Positions 54,327-64,000 of a DNA stretch of 64,000 bases are shown piece by piece (position 1 is the stretch's first letter; every line of letters starts with the position of its first letter). The position numbers and the translations under genes are program-made. Source of the stretch: an uncultured Bacteroidota bacterium (GTDB taxonomy: Bacteria > Bacteroidota > Bacteroidia > 2-12-FULL-35-15); contig CAINDA010000025.1 of NCBI GenBank assembly GCA_903847205.1, positions 1-64,000 of the forward strand, in the 5' to 3' direction. Under the pieces are notes generated by a model. The model saw only the letters and a list, made by a program, of their open reading frames with translations. It was not told the origin of the DNA and made no database searches.

Positions 54327-54776
54327 ATGGCAAAAAAAAATTACATTTTACTTATTTTACTTACCATAATCTTTTCTTCTTCCAGGAAGGCTGCAGCCCA
54401 AACCAGTCCCAATTGGCAGGTTCTTTATTTAGATGTTGCTGCACATACTATTGTTGACGGCGTTGAGGCATTTTCTCAAGTTAATAAATGTAAAGGAGAA
54501 GATCTTGTATATCTTAAACTTATTAATCACAATCCCTACCCTGTAAAAATAAAGTGGTTTGATGCGGTTCAGACCCCTGATTTAAAATGGATAAAAAAGG
54601 ATAATATAATAGAGAAAAAATCTGTTACTGTTGAAGCGAACACAGAAATTAAAGGCGATTGCTCTGATAATAATTATTCCGAATGCATCATTAAATTAAA
54701 AAACTTTATTGATTCCCAAAAAGATTTTAAACAATATGCTGTTTATCATTTTCAAGTTGTACCGGCAGTTAAATAA
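54327..54776 (+). CDS. Secreted protein, family unknown
   Basis: A 149-residue exported protein with a signal peptide (about 5-24, KAAAQTSP). The body is beta-rich: WQVLYLDVAAHTIVDGVEAF, VYLKLINHNPYPVKIKWFDAVQT, and two Cys pairs (CKGED, CSDNNYSEC). No family recognised. It precedes the giant repeat protein gene by 68 nt on the same strand and might be an accessory factor. Confidence 0.6.
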   Translation: MAKKNYILLILLTIIFSSSRKAAAQTSPNWQVLYLDVAAHTIVDGVEAFSQVNKCKGEDLVYLKLINHNPYPVKIKWFDAVQTPDLKWIKKDNIIEKKSVTVEANTEIKGDCSDNNYSECIIKLKNFIDSQKDFKQYAVYHFQVVPAVK

Positions 54777-54844
54777 TTTTTTATTTTCCTTTTTAGAAGC
54801 TTTTATAATATCAAAAACATATTTTCTTTTATAACGAGGCAAAA

Positions 54845-57800
54845 ATGATTATAAAACTACCTGCATTAAACTTTATTTTAAAAATAACCCGGAAGAACAC
54901 ATTTTTATTTGTGCTTTTTGGTTTGTCTTTTTTATTGCCTAAAATCGGGCATTCACAATCAACATCCACTACGGTTTATTGGAGTTCAGGCTGGTGCAGC
55001 ATCTGCGGAGGATCATCTTATGCGTGTAATCCGCCATGGTCAGGAAGCGGAAATTGGAATAATGGTATAAGAAATTTTGGAGACCCCATTCCCGCAGGAT
55101 GTACAATTACCAATACTTGTGTAACTGTAAATAAAGCAGACTGCGGTTATGGAACTATGTGCGTTTCCATAAACGGCATAAATATTAATTGTGCCGGCCC
55201 GGTAGGAGACTGCTGGTGCGGTAACTGCTGGCCTCAGACATTTTGCCTAGGAGGAGCTATCCCTGGTTACAATTACGGAGGTACAAACAGTGTGCAAATT
55301 ACTATCAGCGGTGGAGGAGGCGAGCAGGCAGTTTGTGTTTCTAGTGCAGTAATATCTTTCAATTATTCCTGTTGTACGCAATCCGTTAACCCATCAGGTG
55401 CTTCTGCCAGCCCAAACCCTGTCTGCGCAGGAGGTTCAACAACTTTGAGTGTATCTGGCGGATCACTTGGAACAGGTGCCTCATGGAGATGGTACACAGG
55501 AGGCTGCCCAGGCTCATTGGTTGGTACTGGTGCTTCAATCAGCGTTTCACCTGGTTCCACTACAACTTATTATGTGAGAGCTGAAGGAAGCTGCAACAAT
55601 ACAATCTGCCAGCAGGTTACAGTTAACGTCAATGCCTCTTCAAGCGGTCCATCGTCAGCATCCGCCAGCCCTAATCAAATTTGCGGCGGATCATCAACTT
55701 TAACAGAAATCGGCGGCTCACTCGGTGTGGGAGCATCCTATCGATGGTACACAGGCGGCTGCGGCGGAACATTTGTAGGTTCAGGATCTTCAATCAGCGT
55801 ATCTCCAAGTTCAACAACAACCTATTATGTGCGGGCAGAAGGTACCTGCAACAATACGCCCTGCCAGCAGGTTACAGTTAATGTGAGTTCTTCTTCTTCG
55901 GCTCCTTCTTCAGCTTCTGCAAGCCCCAGCTCTATATGCAATGGCGGGACTACCACATTAACACAAAACGGCGGGTCACTTGGCACAGGAGCGTCTTATC
56001 TATGGTATTCAGGGGCTTGCGGCGGAACATTTGCTGGAAGCGGCTCGTCCATAAATGTTTCCCCCGGCTCTACTACTACCTATTATGTATTAGCCTCCGG
56101 GACCTGCAATACTACAGCCTGCGCACCAGTAAATGTCACGGTTAATTCTGCACCTGTGGCAACAGCCTCACCTGCAACCCAGACTGTTTGTTCTGGAAGC
56201 CCAACTTCAATTGCTTTATCAAGTTCTGTCGGTGGAACAAATTTTACATGGGCGGTCAGTCAATCAGGTGTTTCCGGAGCCTCAAATGGGAGTGGAGCTT
56301 CCATTAATCAAATTTTATCCACCACCGGAAATTCTACCGGAACTGTTTTATACACTGTTACACCCTCTGCCAGCGGCTGTTCCGGAAATCCAATAATTGT
56401 AACTGTTATTGTTAATCCTATTCCGAATGCCACTGCAATCCCATCAACACAGATAATTTGCGGAGGAGGAGTTACGTCTATTTCCTTAAACAGCAACGTT
56501 GCAGGTACAGCTTTTAACTGGACTGTTTTTCAAACAGGCGCAGCAGGGGCCGCTTCAGGATCAGGTTCAACCATAGCCCAGACAATTGTAGCAACCGGCA
56601 ATACACCGGGCACTGCAGTATATACCATCACACCCGCTACAGGCAGCTGTACCGGGGCTCCAATTACTGCAACTGTGACGGTAAACCCTATTCCAGTTGC
56701 ATTAGCAACTCCTTCCACGCAGACAATATGCTCCGGCGACGCACCTTCGATTGCTTTAACAAGCACTGTTTCCGGTACTCTATTCAACTGGACTGCAAAT
56801 CAGGTGGGTACTACAGGGGCATCAAACGGAAGCGGTTCCACCATTGCTCAAACTTTGCTTGCAACCGGTTCAACTGCCGGCACTGTTACTTATACTGTTA
56901 CACCGTCTGTGGGTGTCTGCACGGGGATACCTATTTTAGTAACTATTACTGTAAATCCAAAGCCGGTTGCAGCGGCAACCCCGGCATCTCAAACGTTTTG
57001 CTCTGGCGGGACTTCAACAATTGCCTTGTCAAGTACTCTTCCCGGAACTATTTTTTCCTGGACAGTGGTTCAAACCGGAGTAACAGGCGCTGCGCTTGGA
57101 AACGGCTCTTCAATATCTCAAACATTAACTGTTACAGGAACAACTCCAGGTACTGCAGTTTACACAGTGACCCCAAGCGTTCCCGGAGGATGCGTCGGGA
57201 ACCCGATAAATATTACCGTAACTGTTAATCCAATTCCTGTTGTAAGTGCAACACCAGCATCACAAACTGTTTGTTCAGGTGCTGCCACTTCTATTGCTTT
57301 AACAAGCACTGTTGCCGGTACAACTTATTCCTGGACTGAAAGTCAGACAGGCGTAACAGGAGCCACAGCTGCAGGAGGAGCAACTATTGCTCAAACCTTA
57401 ACAGCAACCGGAACAATTCCCGGGACTGTTGTATATACGGTTACGCCTACATCCCCAAGCGGATGTGTCGGTTCCCCGATTACCGTTATAGTAACTGTGA
57501 ATCCAAGCCCTGTGGCCACTGCCACCCCTTCGGCTCAGACAATCTGCTCCGGCGACCCGACTTCTATAGCTTTAACAGCAAACATTCCCGGAACCACTTT
57601 CTCCTGGACAGTTATACAAGCAGGCGTTTCCGGCGCTTCTCCGGGAAGCGGTATCAGTATTGCTCAGACTTTGTCTGCAACAGGTTCTACCAGCGGCACT
57701 GCCACTTATACTATTACTCCTGCCTTGAGCGGCTGTAATGGAGCACCGATTATAGTAATTATTACAGTAAAACCTCAGCCTGTTGTAACAGCAACACCGC

Positions 57801-60800
57801 CGGCACAATCAATCTGCTCGGGAGCAACAACAGCTATTGCATTAACAAGCAATGTTCCGGGTACCACTTTTGCATGGACGGTAAGCCAATCAGGTGTATC
57901 AGGAGCAACACCAAGTTCTGGGTCTACTATCGCACAAACCTTAACACTTACTGGTTCCAGCTCCGGTTCTGCAATTTACACAATTACTCCCACCGTAAAC
58001 GGATGTACAGGAAATCCCCTGGTTGTTACTATTACAGTAAACCGTCAGGATAATCCGGCTTTTAATTATGCATCAGCTACCTATTGCCAGATAGAACCTA
58101 ACCCGACACCTGCAATTACAGGATTGGCCGGAGGTACTTTTACAGCGGTTCCTGCTGGTTTGGTATTTGTGAATGTTAATTCTGGTCAGATAAATTTATC
58201 AGCCAGCAGCCTTGGTACCTATGCTGTAACATATCATACAAATGGCACCTGCCCTGCTACCAGTACTGTAAGCGTTACAATTTCAGGAGTGCTTGATGCG
58301 ACTTTCAGTTATGCGACAACACCGCCAATCTGCCAGTATGGAAGTAATTTATTACCCACCTTCCCTCCAGGTTCTAGTGCCGGTACGTTTACTGCCACAC
58401 CTGCCGGTTTGGTATTTGTAAATCCCGGAACCGGGGAGATTGATTTAACATTAAGCACGCCGGGTATTTTATATACCGTTACTAATACAATTGCCCCAAG
58501 CGGAGGCTGTGCAGGTGATATTAAAACATCCACTGTAATAATTAATACTGCACCGATTGTTACAGCAACCCCAGCTGCTCAGACACTTTGTTCCGGAAGT
58601 CCTACATCTATTGCTTTAACAAGTACAATACCAGGAACCACATTTTCATGGACTGTGGTACAAACGGGAGTTTCAGGGGCTGTGGCAGGAAACGGCGCTT
58701 CTATAGCTCAAACTTTATCCACTACCGGAACAATTACAGGAACTGCTGTTTATACGATTATACCAACCACGCCAGGCGGATGTCCTGGTCTGCCGATTAC
58801 CGAAACAATTACAGTAAACCCTGTTCCAGTGCTCACCACAACACCGGCTGCATTGACCATCTGCTCAGGAAGTATTGCTTCAATTGCTTTAACAAGTAAT
58901 GTATTAGGCACCTTCTTTTCCTGGACAGTAACACAGACTGGTGTAACAGGCGCGGCTATTGGCTCCGGTGCATCAATTTCACAGACCTTAACAACATCGG
59001 CCCCGGTTCAGGGAACAGCTGTCTATATTATTACCCCTCTTGCAAATGGCTGCAGCGGAACTCCTGTAACTGTTACCATTACAGTAAACCCTGTGCCGGT
59101 TTTAACGCCGACTCCAGCTACGCAAACTATATGCTCCGGCGATGTAAGTTCTATATCTTTGACAGGCGACGCTGCAGGCACAACATTTGCCTGGACATTT
59201 AATCAAACCAATGCTTCCGGAGCTTCCGACGGCAATGGTGCTGTAATTGCACAAATACTTACTGCAACTTCTACTGTTCCTGGGATCGTAACATATACAA
59301 CCACACCAACTGCAGGCGCATGCTCCGGCACCCCTGTTATAATTACGGTTCAAGTAAACCCTAGACCAGTTTTAACCGCAACACCGCCATCGCAGTCCTT
59401 TTGTTCTTTTGGCTCAACATCCATTGCATTATCAAGCAATGTTACTGCTACAACCTATGCCTGGACAGTTGCTCAAACCGGAGTAACAGGGGCTGTTCCC
59501 GGCAACGGTTCAGTTATTCTTCAAGCTTTGTCAACAACCGGAAATGCGCCCGGTACTGCTATTTATACAATAACACCAACTGCAGACGGATGTACCGGCA
59601 CACCAGTAAAGGATACGGTAACGGTTAATCCAATACCTGATGTAACTGCAACCCCGACCTCTCAGACATTTTGTTCCGGAGGCGTTACTTCTATTGCATT
59701 AACGGGCAGTGTAGCTGGAACCGTTTTTTCATGGACAGCTGTTCAGGCAGGAGTTTCAGGCGCATCTTCAGCAACAGGGGCTGCCATCAATCAAACCCTT
59801 TCTACTACCGGCCCCGCTCAAGGAACAGCTGTTTATTCAATTACTCCTTCTGCACATGCCTGCCTGGGGTCACCTATTTCTGTTACAATTACTGTAAATC
59901 CAAGACCTGTTGCTGCAGCCAGTCCTATTTCGCAGACAATCTGTTCAGGAGAAACACCCATTATACCTTTAACAAGTGATATTTCGGGCACCACTTTTAT
60001 TTGGACAGTCACTCAAACTGGTGCAACCGGCGCGTCGGGAAGTAACGGTACAATAATCTCTCAGACATTAACCGCCACCGGTATAACTGCCGGCAGGGTA
60101 ATTTATTCTATTACTCCTACTGCAGGCCCATGCCCCGGAACAACTATTTTTGACACAGTTACTGTAAGCCCTCGTCCAGTATTAACAGCAACTCCTCCCG
60201 CACAGACAATCTGTTCAGGATTCGCCCCTTCTATACTATTAACAGGCAACGTAGCAGGTACAACGTTTATTTGGACTGCCGGCGAAACCGATGTAAGCGG
60301 TGCTACAATTGGAACAGGAGATACTATTGCCCAGGTATTACATAATATCAGCATGTCTTCTCTTCCCGGTACCGCTATTTATACAGTTACTCCTTCCGCC
60401 GGCTCCTGCGCCGGCACACCTGTTAACATTCCAATTACAGTTTTACGTACGGATAATGGCGCATTTTCATATACTTCCGGTACGTATTGCCAGTCAGCAC
60501 CAAACCCAACACCAACAATTACTGGTCTGCCTGGCGGCGTATTTTCATCCACTCCGGCAGGCTTATCATTAAATCCAGTCACAGGTTTTATTACAACATC
60601 GACCAGTGCCCTTGGCACCTATGCACTTTCCTATACTACAAACGGCCCCTGCCCGAAAGTGGTAACCATTAATATGACGATAACTCTCACTCCGAATGCC
60701 TCGTTCACTTATTCAGGTTCCCCTTTCTGTCAATTTGGAACTAACCCAGTCCCTGTTTTTTCACCCGGTGCAAGTGCGGGTATTTTCACCTCAACTCCTT

Positions 60801-63800
60801 CAGGTGTTGTATTTGTTAATGTTAATACCGGTGAAATTGATTTATCAACAAGCCCGGCTGGAACATATTTAATTACTAATACAATTCCTCAGGGAGGTAC
60901 ATGTCCTGCGCAAATCGCAACATTTACAATAACAATCAATCCTGCCCCTACAGCAACTGCAACACCATCTTCACAAACTATATGTACCGGAAGTTCAACA
61001 TCATTTGTTTTAACGAGTACAATGCCAAGCACTCTTTACAGCTGGAGTATTATTCAAATTGGCGCTTCGGGCGGATCTGCGGGAACCGGCCCTTCAATTG
61101 TTCAGACATTAACCACTACCGGCCTCGTTCCGGGTATTGTAGAATATACGGTTACACCAACTGCAGGAGGCTGTGCAGGTCTTCCTATTAATGTTAATTT
61201 GACAGTAAATCCAATTCCAAATGCTACCGCAGTGCCATCTGCACAAATAATATGTTCAGGAAATTCAACGGCTATTGCTTTGACCAGTGATATTACCGGT
61301 ACAACCTTTGCATGGACGGTTGTTCAAAGCGGCACATCAGGTGCGGCAATCGGATCAGGGCCTATTATTGCTCAGACATTAGCCACAACAGGGGCTGTTC
61401 CTGGAACTGCGGTTTATACCATTACACCTACAGCCGGCGGCTGTACCGGCCCTCCAATTTCTGTTACAATTACAGTAGACCCTCTGCCCTCTGCTATAGC
61501 AACACCAACTGCGCAGACACTCTGCTCTGGGGATTCTACTTCAATAGCTCTGACAAGCAACGTTCCGGGAACAACTTTTACCTGGACTGCAGCACAAAGC
61601 GGAGCCTCGGGGGCTTCTGCCGGCAACGGAACTCATATTGTACAGGTTTTATCAGCAACTTTTGGTTCTACTCCCGGCACTGTAACTTATGCAATTACCC
61701 CGTCTGTTAACGGCTGCCCAGGAGCACCGACAACTGTAATTATTACTGTTAATCCAAAACCTACTGCCACGGCTTCGCCTTCGCAGCAGACTATCTGCTC
61801 CGGTACAGCTACATCCATTTCTCTGACAAGTACAATACCCGGTACTACTTTTGCCTGGACAGTGGTGCAGACTGGTGCTTCAGGTGCAGCGCCGGGAACC
61901 GGTCAAAATATTGTGCAAACTATTACTGCAACCGGTTCTATTCAAGGAACGGCTGTTTATACAATAAGACCAACCGTTACAGCAACCGGATGTATAGGAA
62001 TCCCTATAATAGTTACTGTAACAGTTGACCCTACTCCGGTTGTGACAGCGACTCCAGCGTCTCAGACAATCTGCTCTGGAAATACAACATCGATTGCATT
62101 AAGCAGCAATGTAACAGGAACAACATTTGCATGGACAGAAAGCGAAAACAACGTAACAGGAGCGGCAGCCGGAAACGGTGCTTCTATTGCTCAAACATTA
62201 ACAGCTTCTGTTGCCGGAACAGCATTGTATATCGTTACTCCTTTAGCCGCGGGCTGTCAGGGACTGCCTGTTTCAGTAACTGTAACAGTTAAACCGTCGC
62301 TAATTGCTACCGCAATTCCTTCCACTCAGACTATATGTTCCGGCACTGCACCATTAATAGTATTAACAAGTAATGTTGCCGGAACGACCTTCCTTTGGAC
62401 CGCCTTCCAGACAGGCGTAACAGGGGCCTCGCCGGGAATTAATGACACAATCGCCCAGACTCTGACAGCAACCGGTACTACCGCAGGTACTGTGGTTTAT
62501 ACAGTCACTCCAACCGCCGGCGCTTGCACAGGGACTCCGATTATAGTGACAATAACTGTTGATCCCCCAATTATTGCAACCGCCACACCATCTTCACAAT
62601 CTTTCTGTACAGGAGGAACAACCAATATATTATTAACAAGTAATGTTTTGGGAACTGCTTTTTCGTGGACCGTAGTACAGACGGGTGTAACAGGGGGCAC
62701 ACCCAGTACAGGCACAACAATTGCACAAACCTTATCTACTACAGGACCTGTCAACGGCACTGCTGTTTATACTATTACCCCCACAGCAAACGGCTGTATA
62801 GGAACACCGATTACAGCAACGATTACCGTTAAACGCCTTGACAGCGCCGCGTTTGTTTATCCTTCAGCAACTTATTGTTTGTCAGGAGCTGACCCAACAC
62901 CTATTATTACTGGATTACCCGGCATTTTTTCTTCCACCACTCCTCCGTTCAGTTTGTCGATTAATCCATCAACAGGAACAATTCACTTAGCGGCAAGTGC
63001 TTTGGGAACATACACTGTTGCCTATACCACCAGCGGTTCATGTCCTAACACTACTTCTATTAATGTAACCATTAACAGCACTACCCCGTCTGCAAGTTTC
63101 AGTTACCTTGGCTCTCCTTTCTGCCAGTATGGAACCAACCCTGCTCCTATCTATGGTGCAGGTGCAAGTGCCGGTATATATTCTGCAGTTCCTGCAGGTT
63201 TAGTATTTGTGCATGTAAATACCGGCGAAATTGATTTACAGCATAGTCAGCCGGGTACATATACAGTAACTAATTTTATTCCGGTGAGCGGAACATGCGC
63301 GTCAGCTACTGCAACATATTCAATTACTATTATTGGTGCACCGGCAGCTACAGCAACCCCTCCGCTGCAAACAATCTGCTCCTTACATTCTACTCTAATA
63401 GTTTTGACAAGCTCAATGCCTTCGACAACTTATGCCTGGACAGTGCTTCAGTCGGGTGTTTCCGGAGCATCAGCGGGAAGCAATGATTCAATTCTTCAGA
63501 CATTGTCCACCACCGGGTTCATTCCGGGAACTGCAGTATATACGATAATACCTACTGCCGGAACATGCCCCGGGCATCCGATTACTGCAACAATTACTGT
63601 TGATCCTTGTCCGATTATTACAGCTGTTCCTTCTACTCAGGTAATATGCTCCGGAAATAATACGTCAATAAATATCACCAGTAATATTGCAGGTACTACT
63701 TTTGCCTGGACTCAGACTGAAACCCTTGCCACCGGAGCTTCAAACGGAACAGGCCCAAGCATTGTACAAACGCTTACAGCAACCGGCACCGGCGCAGGCC

Positions 63801-64000
63801 ATGTTACTTATAATATTACCCCTACAGTTAACGGCTGTGTGGGTATCCCTGTACCGGTTACTATTACAGTTGATCCTTTGCCTGTTGTTACTGCAACGCC
63901 AACTGTTCAGACAATCTGCTCCGGCGATACCACATTAATTCTTTTATCGAGTACTGTTGCCGGTACTACTTTTTCATGGACTGCAAGTGAAATAGGTGTT
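54845..64000 (+). CDS. Giant secreted PKD-like/Ig-like repeat protein, 3' end outside the window
   Basis: An uninterrupted frame from ATG 54845 to the window edge (3052 codons, no stop). A signal peptide ends near SQSTS (about residue 38). A Cys-rich unique N-terminal domain follows (to about 180), then three Ig-like domains of about 84 residues (183-432; pattern SGGSLGTGASWRWYTGGC...STTTYYV). From there about 24 PKD-like domains of about 90 residues (TATP..QTICSG...SIALTS...FSWT...TP..GGC.G.PI.VTITVNP, two Cys each) alternate with three pairs of a second domain (AFNYASATYCQ...AGTFTATPAGLVFVN..TGEIDLS). Likely a type IX-secreted surface adhesin; the C-terminal sorting domain would lie outside. 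Short ORFs on the other strand or frames here are shadows. Confidence 0.9.
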   Translation, partial: MIIKLPALNFILKITRKNTFLFVLFGLSFLLPKIGHSQSTSTTVYWSSGWCSICGGSSYACNPPWSGSGNWNNGIRNFGDPIPAGCTITNTCVTVNKADCGYGTMCVSINGININCAGPVGDCWCGNCWPQTFCLGGAIPGYNYGGTNSVQITISGGGGEQAVCVSSAVISFNYSCCTQSVNPSGASASPNPVCAGGSTTLSVSGGSLGTGASWRWYTGGCPGSLVGTGASISVSPGSTTTYYVRAEGSCNNTICQQVTVNVNASSSGPSSASASPNQICGGSSTLTEIGGSLGVGASYRWYTGGCGGTFVGSGSSISVSPSSTTTYYVRAEGTCNNTPCQQVTVNVSSSSSAPSSASASPSSICNGGTTTLTQNGGSLGTGASYLWYSGACGGTFAGSGSSINVSPGSTTTYYVLASGTCNTTACAPVNVTVNSAPVATASPATQTVCSGSPTSIALSSSVGGTNFTWAVSQSGVSGASNGSGASINQILSTTGNSTGTVLYTVTPSASGCSGNPIIVTVIVNPIPNATAIPSTQIICGGGVTSISLNSNVAGTAFNWTVFQTGAAGAASGSGSTIAQTIVATGNTPGTAVYTITPATGSCTGAPITATVTVNPIPVALATPSTQTICSGDAPSIALTSTVSGTLFNWTANQVGTTGASNGSGSTIAQTLLATGSTAGTVTYTVTPSVGVCTGIPILVTITVNPKPVAAATPASQTFCSGGTSTIALSSTLPGTIFSWTVVQTGVTGAALGNGSSISQTLTVTGTTPGTAVYTVTPSVPGGCVGNPINITVTVNPIPVVSATPASQTVCSGAATSIALTSTVAGTTYSWTESQTGVTGATAAGGATIAQTLTATGTIPGTVVYTVTPTSPSGCVGSPITVIVTVNPSPVATATPSAQTICSGDPTSIALTANIPGTTFSWTVIQAGVSGASPGSGISIAQTLSATGSTSGTATYTITPALSGCNGAPIIVIITVKPQPVVTATPPAQSICSGATTAIALTSNVPGTTFAWTVSQSGVSGATPSSGSTIAQTLTLTGSSSGSAIYTITPTVNGCTGNPLVVTITVNRQDNPAFNYASATYCQIEPNPTPAITGLAGGTFTAVPAGLVFVNVNSGQINLSASSLGTYAVTYHTNGTCPATSTVSVTISGVLDATFSYATTPPICQYGSNLLPTFPPGSSAGTFTATPAGLVFVNPGTGEIDLTLSTPGILYTVTNTIAPSGGCAGDIKTSTVIINTAPIVTATPAAQTLCSGSPTSIALTSTIPGTTFSWTVVQTGVSGAVAGNGASIAQTLSTTGTITGTAVYTIIPTTPGGCPGLPITETITVNPVPVLTTTPAALTICSGSIASIALTSNVLGTFFSWTVTQTGVTGAAIGSGASISQTLTTSAPVQGTAVYIITPLANGCSGTPVTVTITVNPVPVLTPTPATQTICSGDVSSISLTGDAAGTTFAWTFNQTNASGASDGNGAVIAQILTATSTVPGIVTYTTTPTAGACSGTPVIITVQVNPRPVLTATPPSQSFCSFGSTSIALSSNVTATTYAWTVAQTGVTGAVPGNGSVILQALSTTGNAPGTAIYTITPTADGCTGTPVKDTVTVNPIPDVTATPTSQTFCSGGVTSIALTGSVAGTVFSWTAVQAGVSGASSATGAAINQTLSTTGPAQGTAVYSITPSAHACLGSPISVTITVNPRPVAAASPISQTICSGETPIIPLTSDISGTTFIWTVTQTGATGASGSNGTIISQTLTATGITAGRVIYSITPTAGPCPGTTIFDTVTVSPRPVLTATPPAQTICSGFAPSILLTGNVAGTTFIWTAGETDVSGATIGTGDTIAQVLHNISMSSLPGTAIYTVTPSAGSCAGTPVNIPITVLRTDNGAFSYTSGTYCQSAPNPTPTITGLPGGVFSSTPAGLSLNPVTGFITTSTSALGTYALSYTTNGPCPKVVTINMTITLTPNASFTYSGSPFCQFGTNPVPVFSPGASAGIFTSTPSGVVFVNVNTGEIDLSTSPAGTYLITNTIPQGGTCPAQIATFTITINPAPTATATPSSQTICTGSSTSFVLTSTMPSTLYSWSIIQIGASGGSAGTGPSIVQTLTTTGLVPGIVEYTVTPTAGGCAGLPINVNLTVNPIPNATAVPSAQIICSGNSTAIALTSDITGTTFAWTVVQSGTSGAAIGSGPIIAQTLATTGAVPGTAVYTITPTAGGCTGPPISVTITVDPLPSAIATPTAQTLCSGDSTSIALTSNVPGTTFTWTAAQSGASGASAGNGTHIVQVLSATFGSTPGTVTYAITPSVNGCPGAPTTVIITVNPKPTATASPSQQTICSGTATSISLTSTIPGTTFAWTVVQTGASGAAPGTGQNIVQTITATGSIQGTAVYTIRPTVTATGCIGIPIIVTVTVDPTPVVTATPASQTICSGNTTSIALSSNVTGTTFAWTESENNVTGAAAGNGASIAQTLTASVAGTALYIVTPLAAGCQGLPVSVTVTVKPSLIATAIPSTQTICSGTAPLIVLTSNVAGTTFLWTAFQTGVTGASPGINDTIAQTLTATGTTAGTVVYTVTPTAGACTGTPIIVTITVDPPIIATATPSSQSFCTGGTTNILLTSNVLGTAFSWTVVQTGVTGGTPSTGTTIAQTLSTTGPVNGTAVYTITPTANGCIGTPITATITVKRLDSAAFVYPSATYCLSGADPTPIITGLPGIFSSTTPPFSLSINPSTGTIHLAASALGTYTVAYTTSGSCPNTTSINVTINSTTPSASFSYLGSPFCQYGTNPAPIYGAGASAGIYSAVPAGLVFVHVNTGEIDLQHSQPGTYTVTNFIPVSGTCASATATYSITIIGAPAATATPPLQTICSLHSTLIVLTSSMPSTTYAWTVLQSGVSGASAGSNDSILQTLSTTGFIPGTAVYTIIPTAGTCPGHPITATITVDPCPIITAVPSTQVICSGNNTSINITSNIAGTTFAWTQTETLATGASNGTGPSIVQTLTATGTGAGHVTYNITPTVNGCVGIPVPVTITVDPLPVVTATPTVQTICSGDTTLILLSSTVAGTTFSWTASEIGV
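56140..64000 (+). repeat. Higher-order repeat: 7 PKD-like plus 2 YCQ domains, period about 2.4 kb
   Basis: PKD-like units (about 270 nt) run from 56140 to 58045 (seven), 58560-60450 (seven), 60945-62835 (seven) and from 63335 (three so far). The YCQ pairs lie at about 58045-58560, 60450-60945 and 62835-63335, spaced about 2400 nt. This repeat of repeats suggests growth by duplication of a 9-domain block. Confidence 0.85.

Noticed and set aside
55363-63938. Many ORFs of 60-170 codons on both strands
   Set aside because: All lie inside the continuous frame of the giant repeat protein and repeat at its period; they are shadows of it.

Overview
The window looks like a chromosomal segment of a Bacteroidota bacterium (Sphingobacteriia/Chitinophagia-like). 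The DNA is AT-rich. Promoters, where visible, follow the Bacteroidota TTTG/TAnnTTTG pattern, and start codons lack clear Shine-Dalgarno sites. Several families are typical of that phylum: DUF5777 beta-barrel, FISUMP lipoprotein, fused CcoNO, alternative complex III, and a giant PKD-like repeat protein. I saw no rRNA, tRNA, CRISPR array or intact insertion sequence.

Left part (1-10.8 kb): a MarR regulator and an Fnr-like regulator, then a seven-gene minus-strand cluster, flanked on its upstream side by a second Fnr-like regulator. In transcription order the cluster encodes a Tat-exported four-cluster ferredoxin-like protein, an NrfD/ActC-like quinol-oxidising membrane protein, an Ig-like membrane-anchored protein, a monoheme cytochrome c, an ethylbenzene-dehydrogenase-type b-heme lipoprotein, a small c-type cytochrome lipoprotein and a DUF5777 beta-barrel. 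No molybdenum catalytic subunit is present. I regard this as the best candidate for an undescribed respiratory system. Three copies of a composite operator (ATGAY-N4-RTCAW, 7 nt, then a CTGC-N6-GCAG palindrome) sit in front of it.

Respiratory core (11.4-23.5 kb): a plus-strand operon encodes alternative complex III (ActA-F) followed by aa3/caa3-type oxidase subunits II and I. It is preceded by two Fnr-type boxes and closed by a strong terminator. Electrons would pass from menaquinol through ActB/C/F to ActA/E hemes and then to the oxidase.

Middle (23.8-42.3 kb): ordinary accessory and metabolic genes. They include a small outer-membrane-like protein, an operon of five unrecognised small genes, a fibronectin III protein, a 7-copy tandem repeat, a PolB-like exonuclease, a DUF4153 membrane protein, a serine hydrolase, the methionine aminotransferase/omega-amidase pair, a FISUMP lipoprotein, BioD, an acyl-CoA dehydrogenase, AnmK, an MscS channel and a PLP decarboxylase.

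cbb3 region (42.3-53.0 kb): CcoS, fused CcoNO, CcoQ, CcoP, CcoG, CcoH and a TauE/SafE-like protein in one minus-strand operon with an Fnr-type box at about -41. The copper ATPase CcoI lies upstream, followed by a UspA/unknown-gene pair with its own box. The same box type therefore links the orphan NrfD cluster, ACIII, the cbb3 oxidase and a stress pair into one apparent oxygen-responsive regulon.

Right end (54.3-64 kb): a small secreted protein, then the first 3052 codons of a giant secreted repeat protein, still open at the window edge. Its domains follow a hierarchical pattern, (7 PKD-like + 2 'YCQ' domains) repeated about every 2.4 kb.
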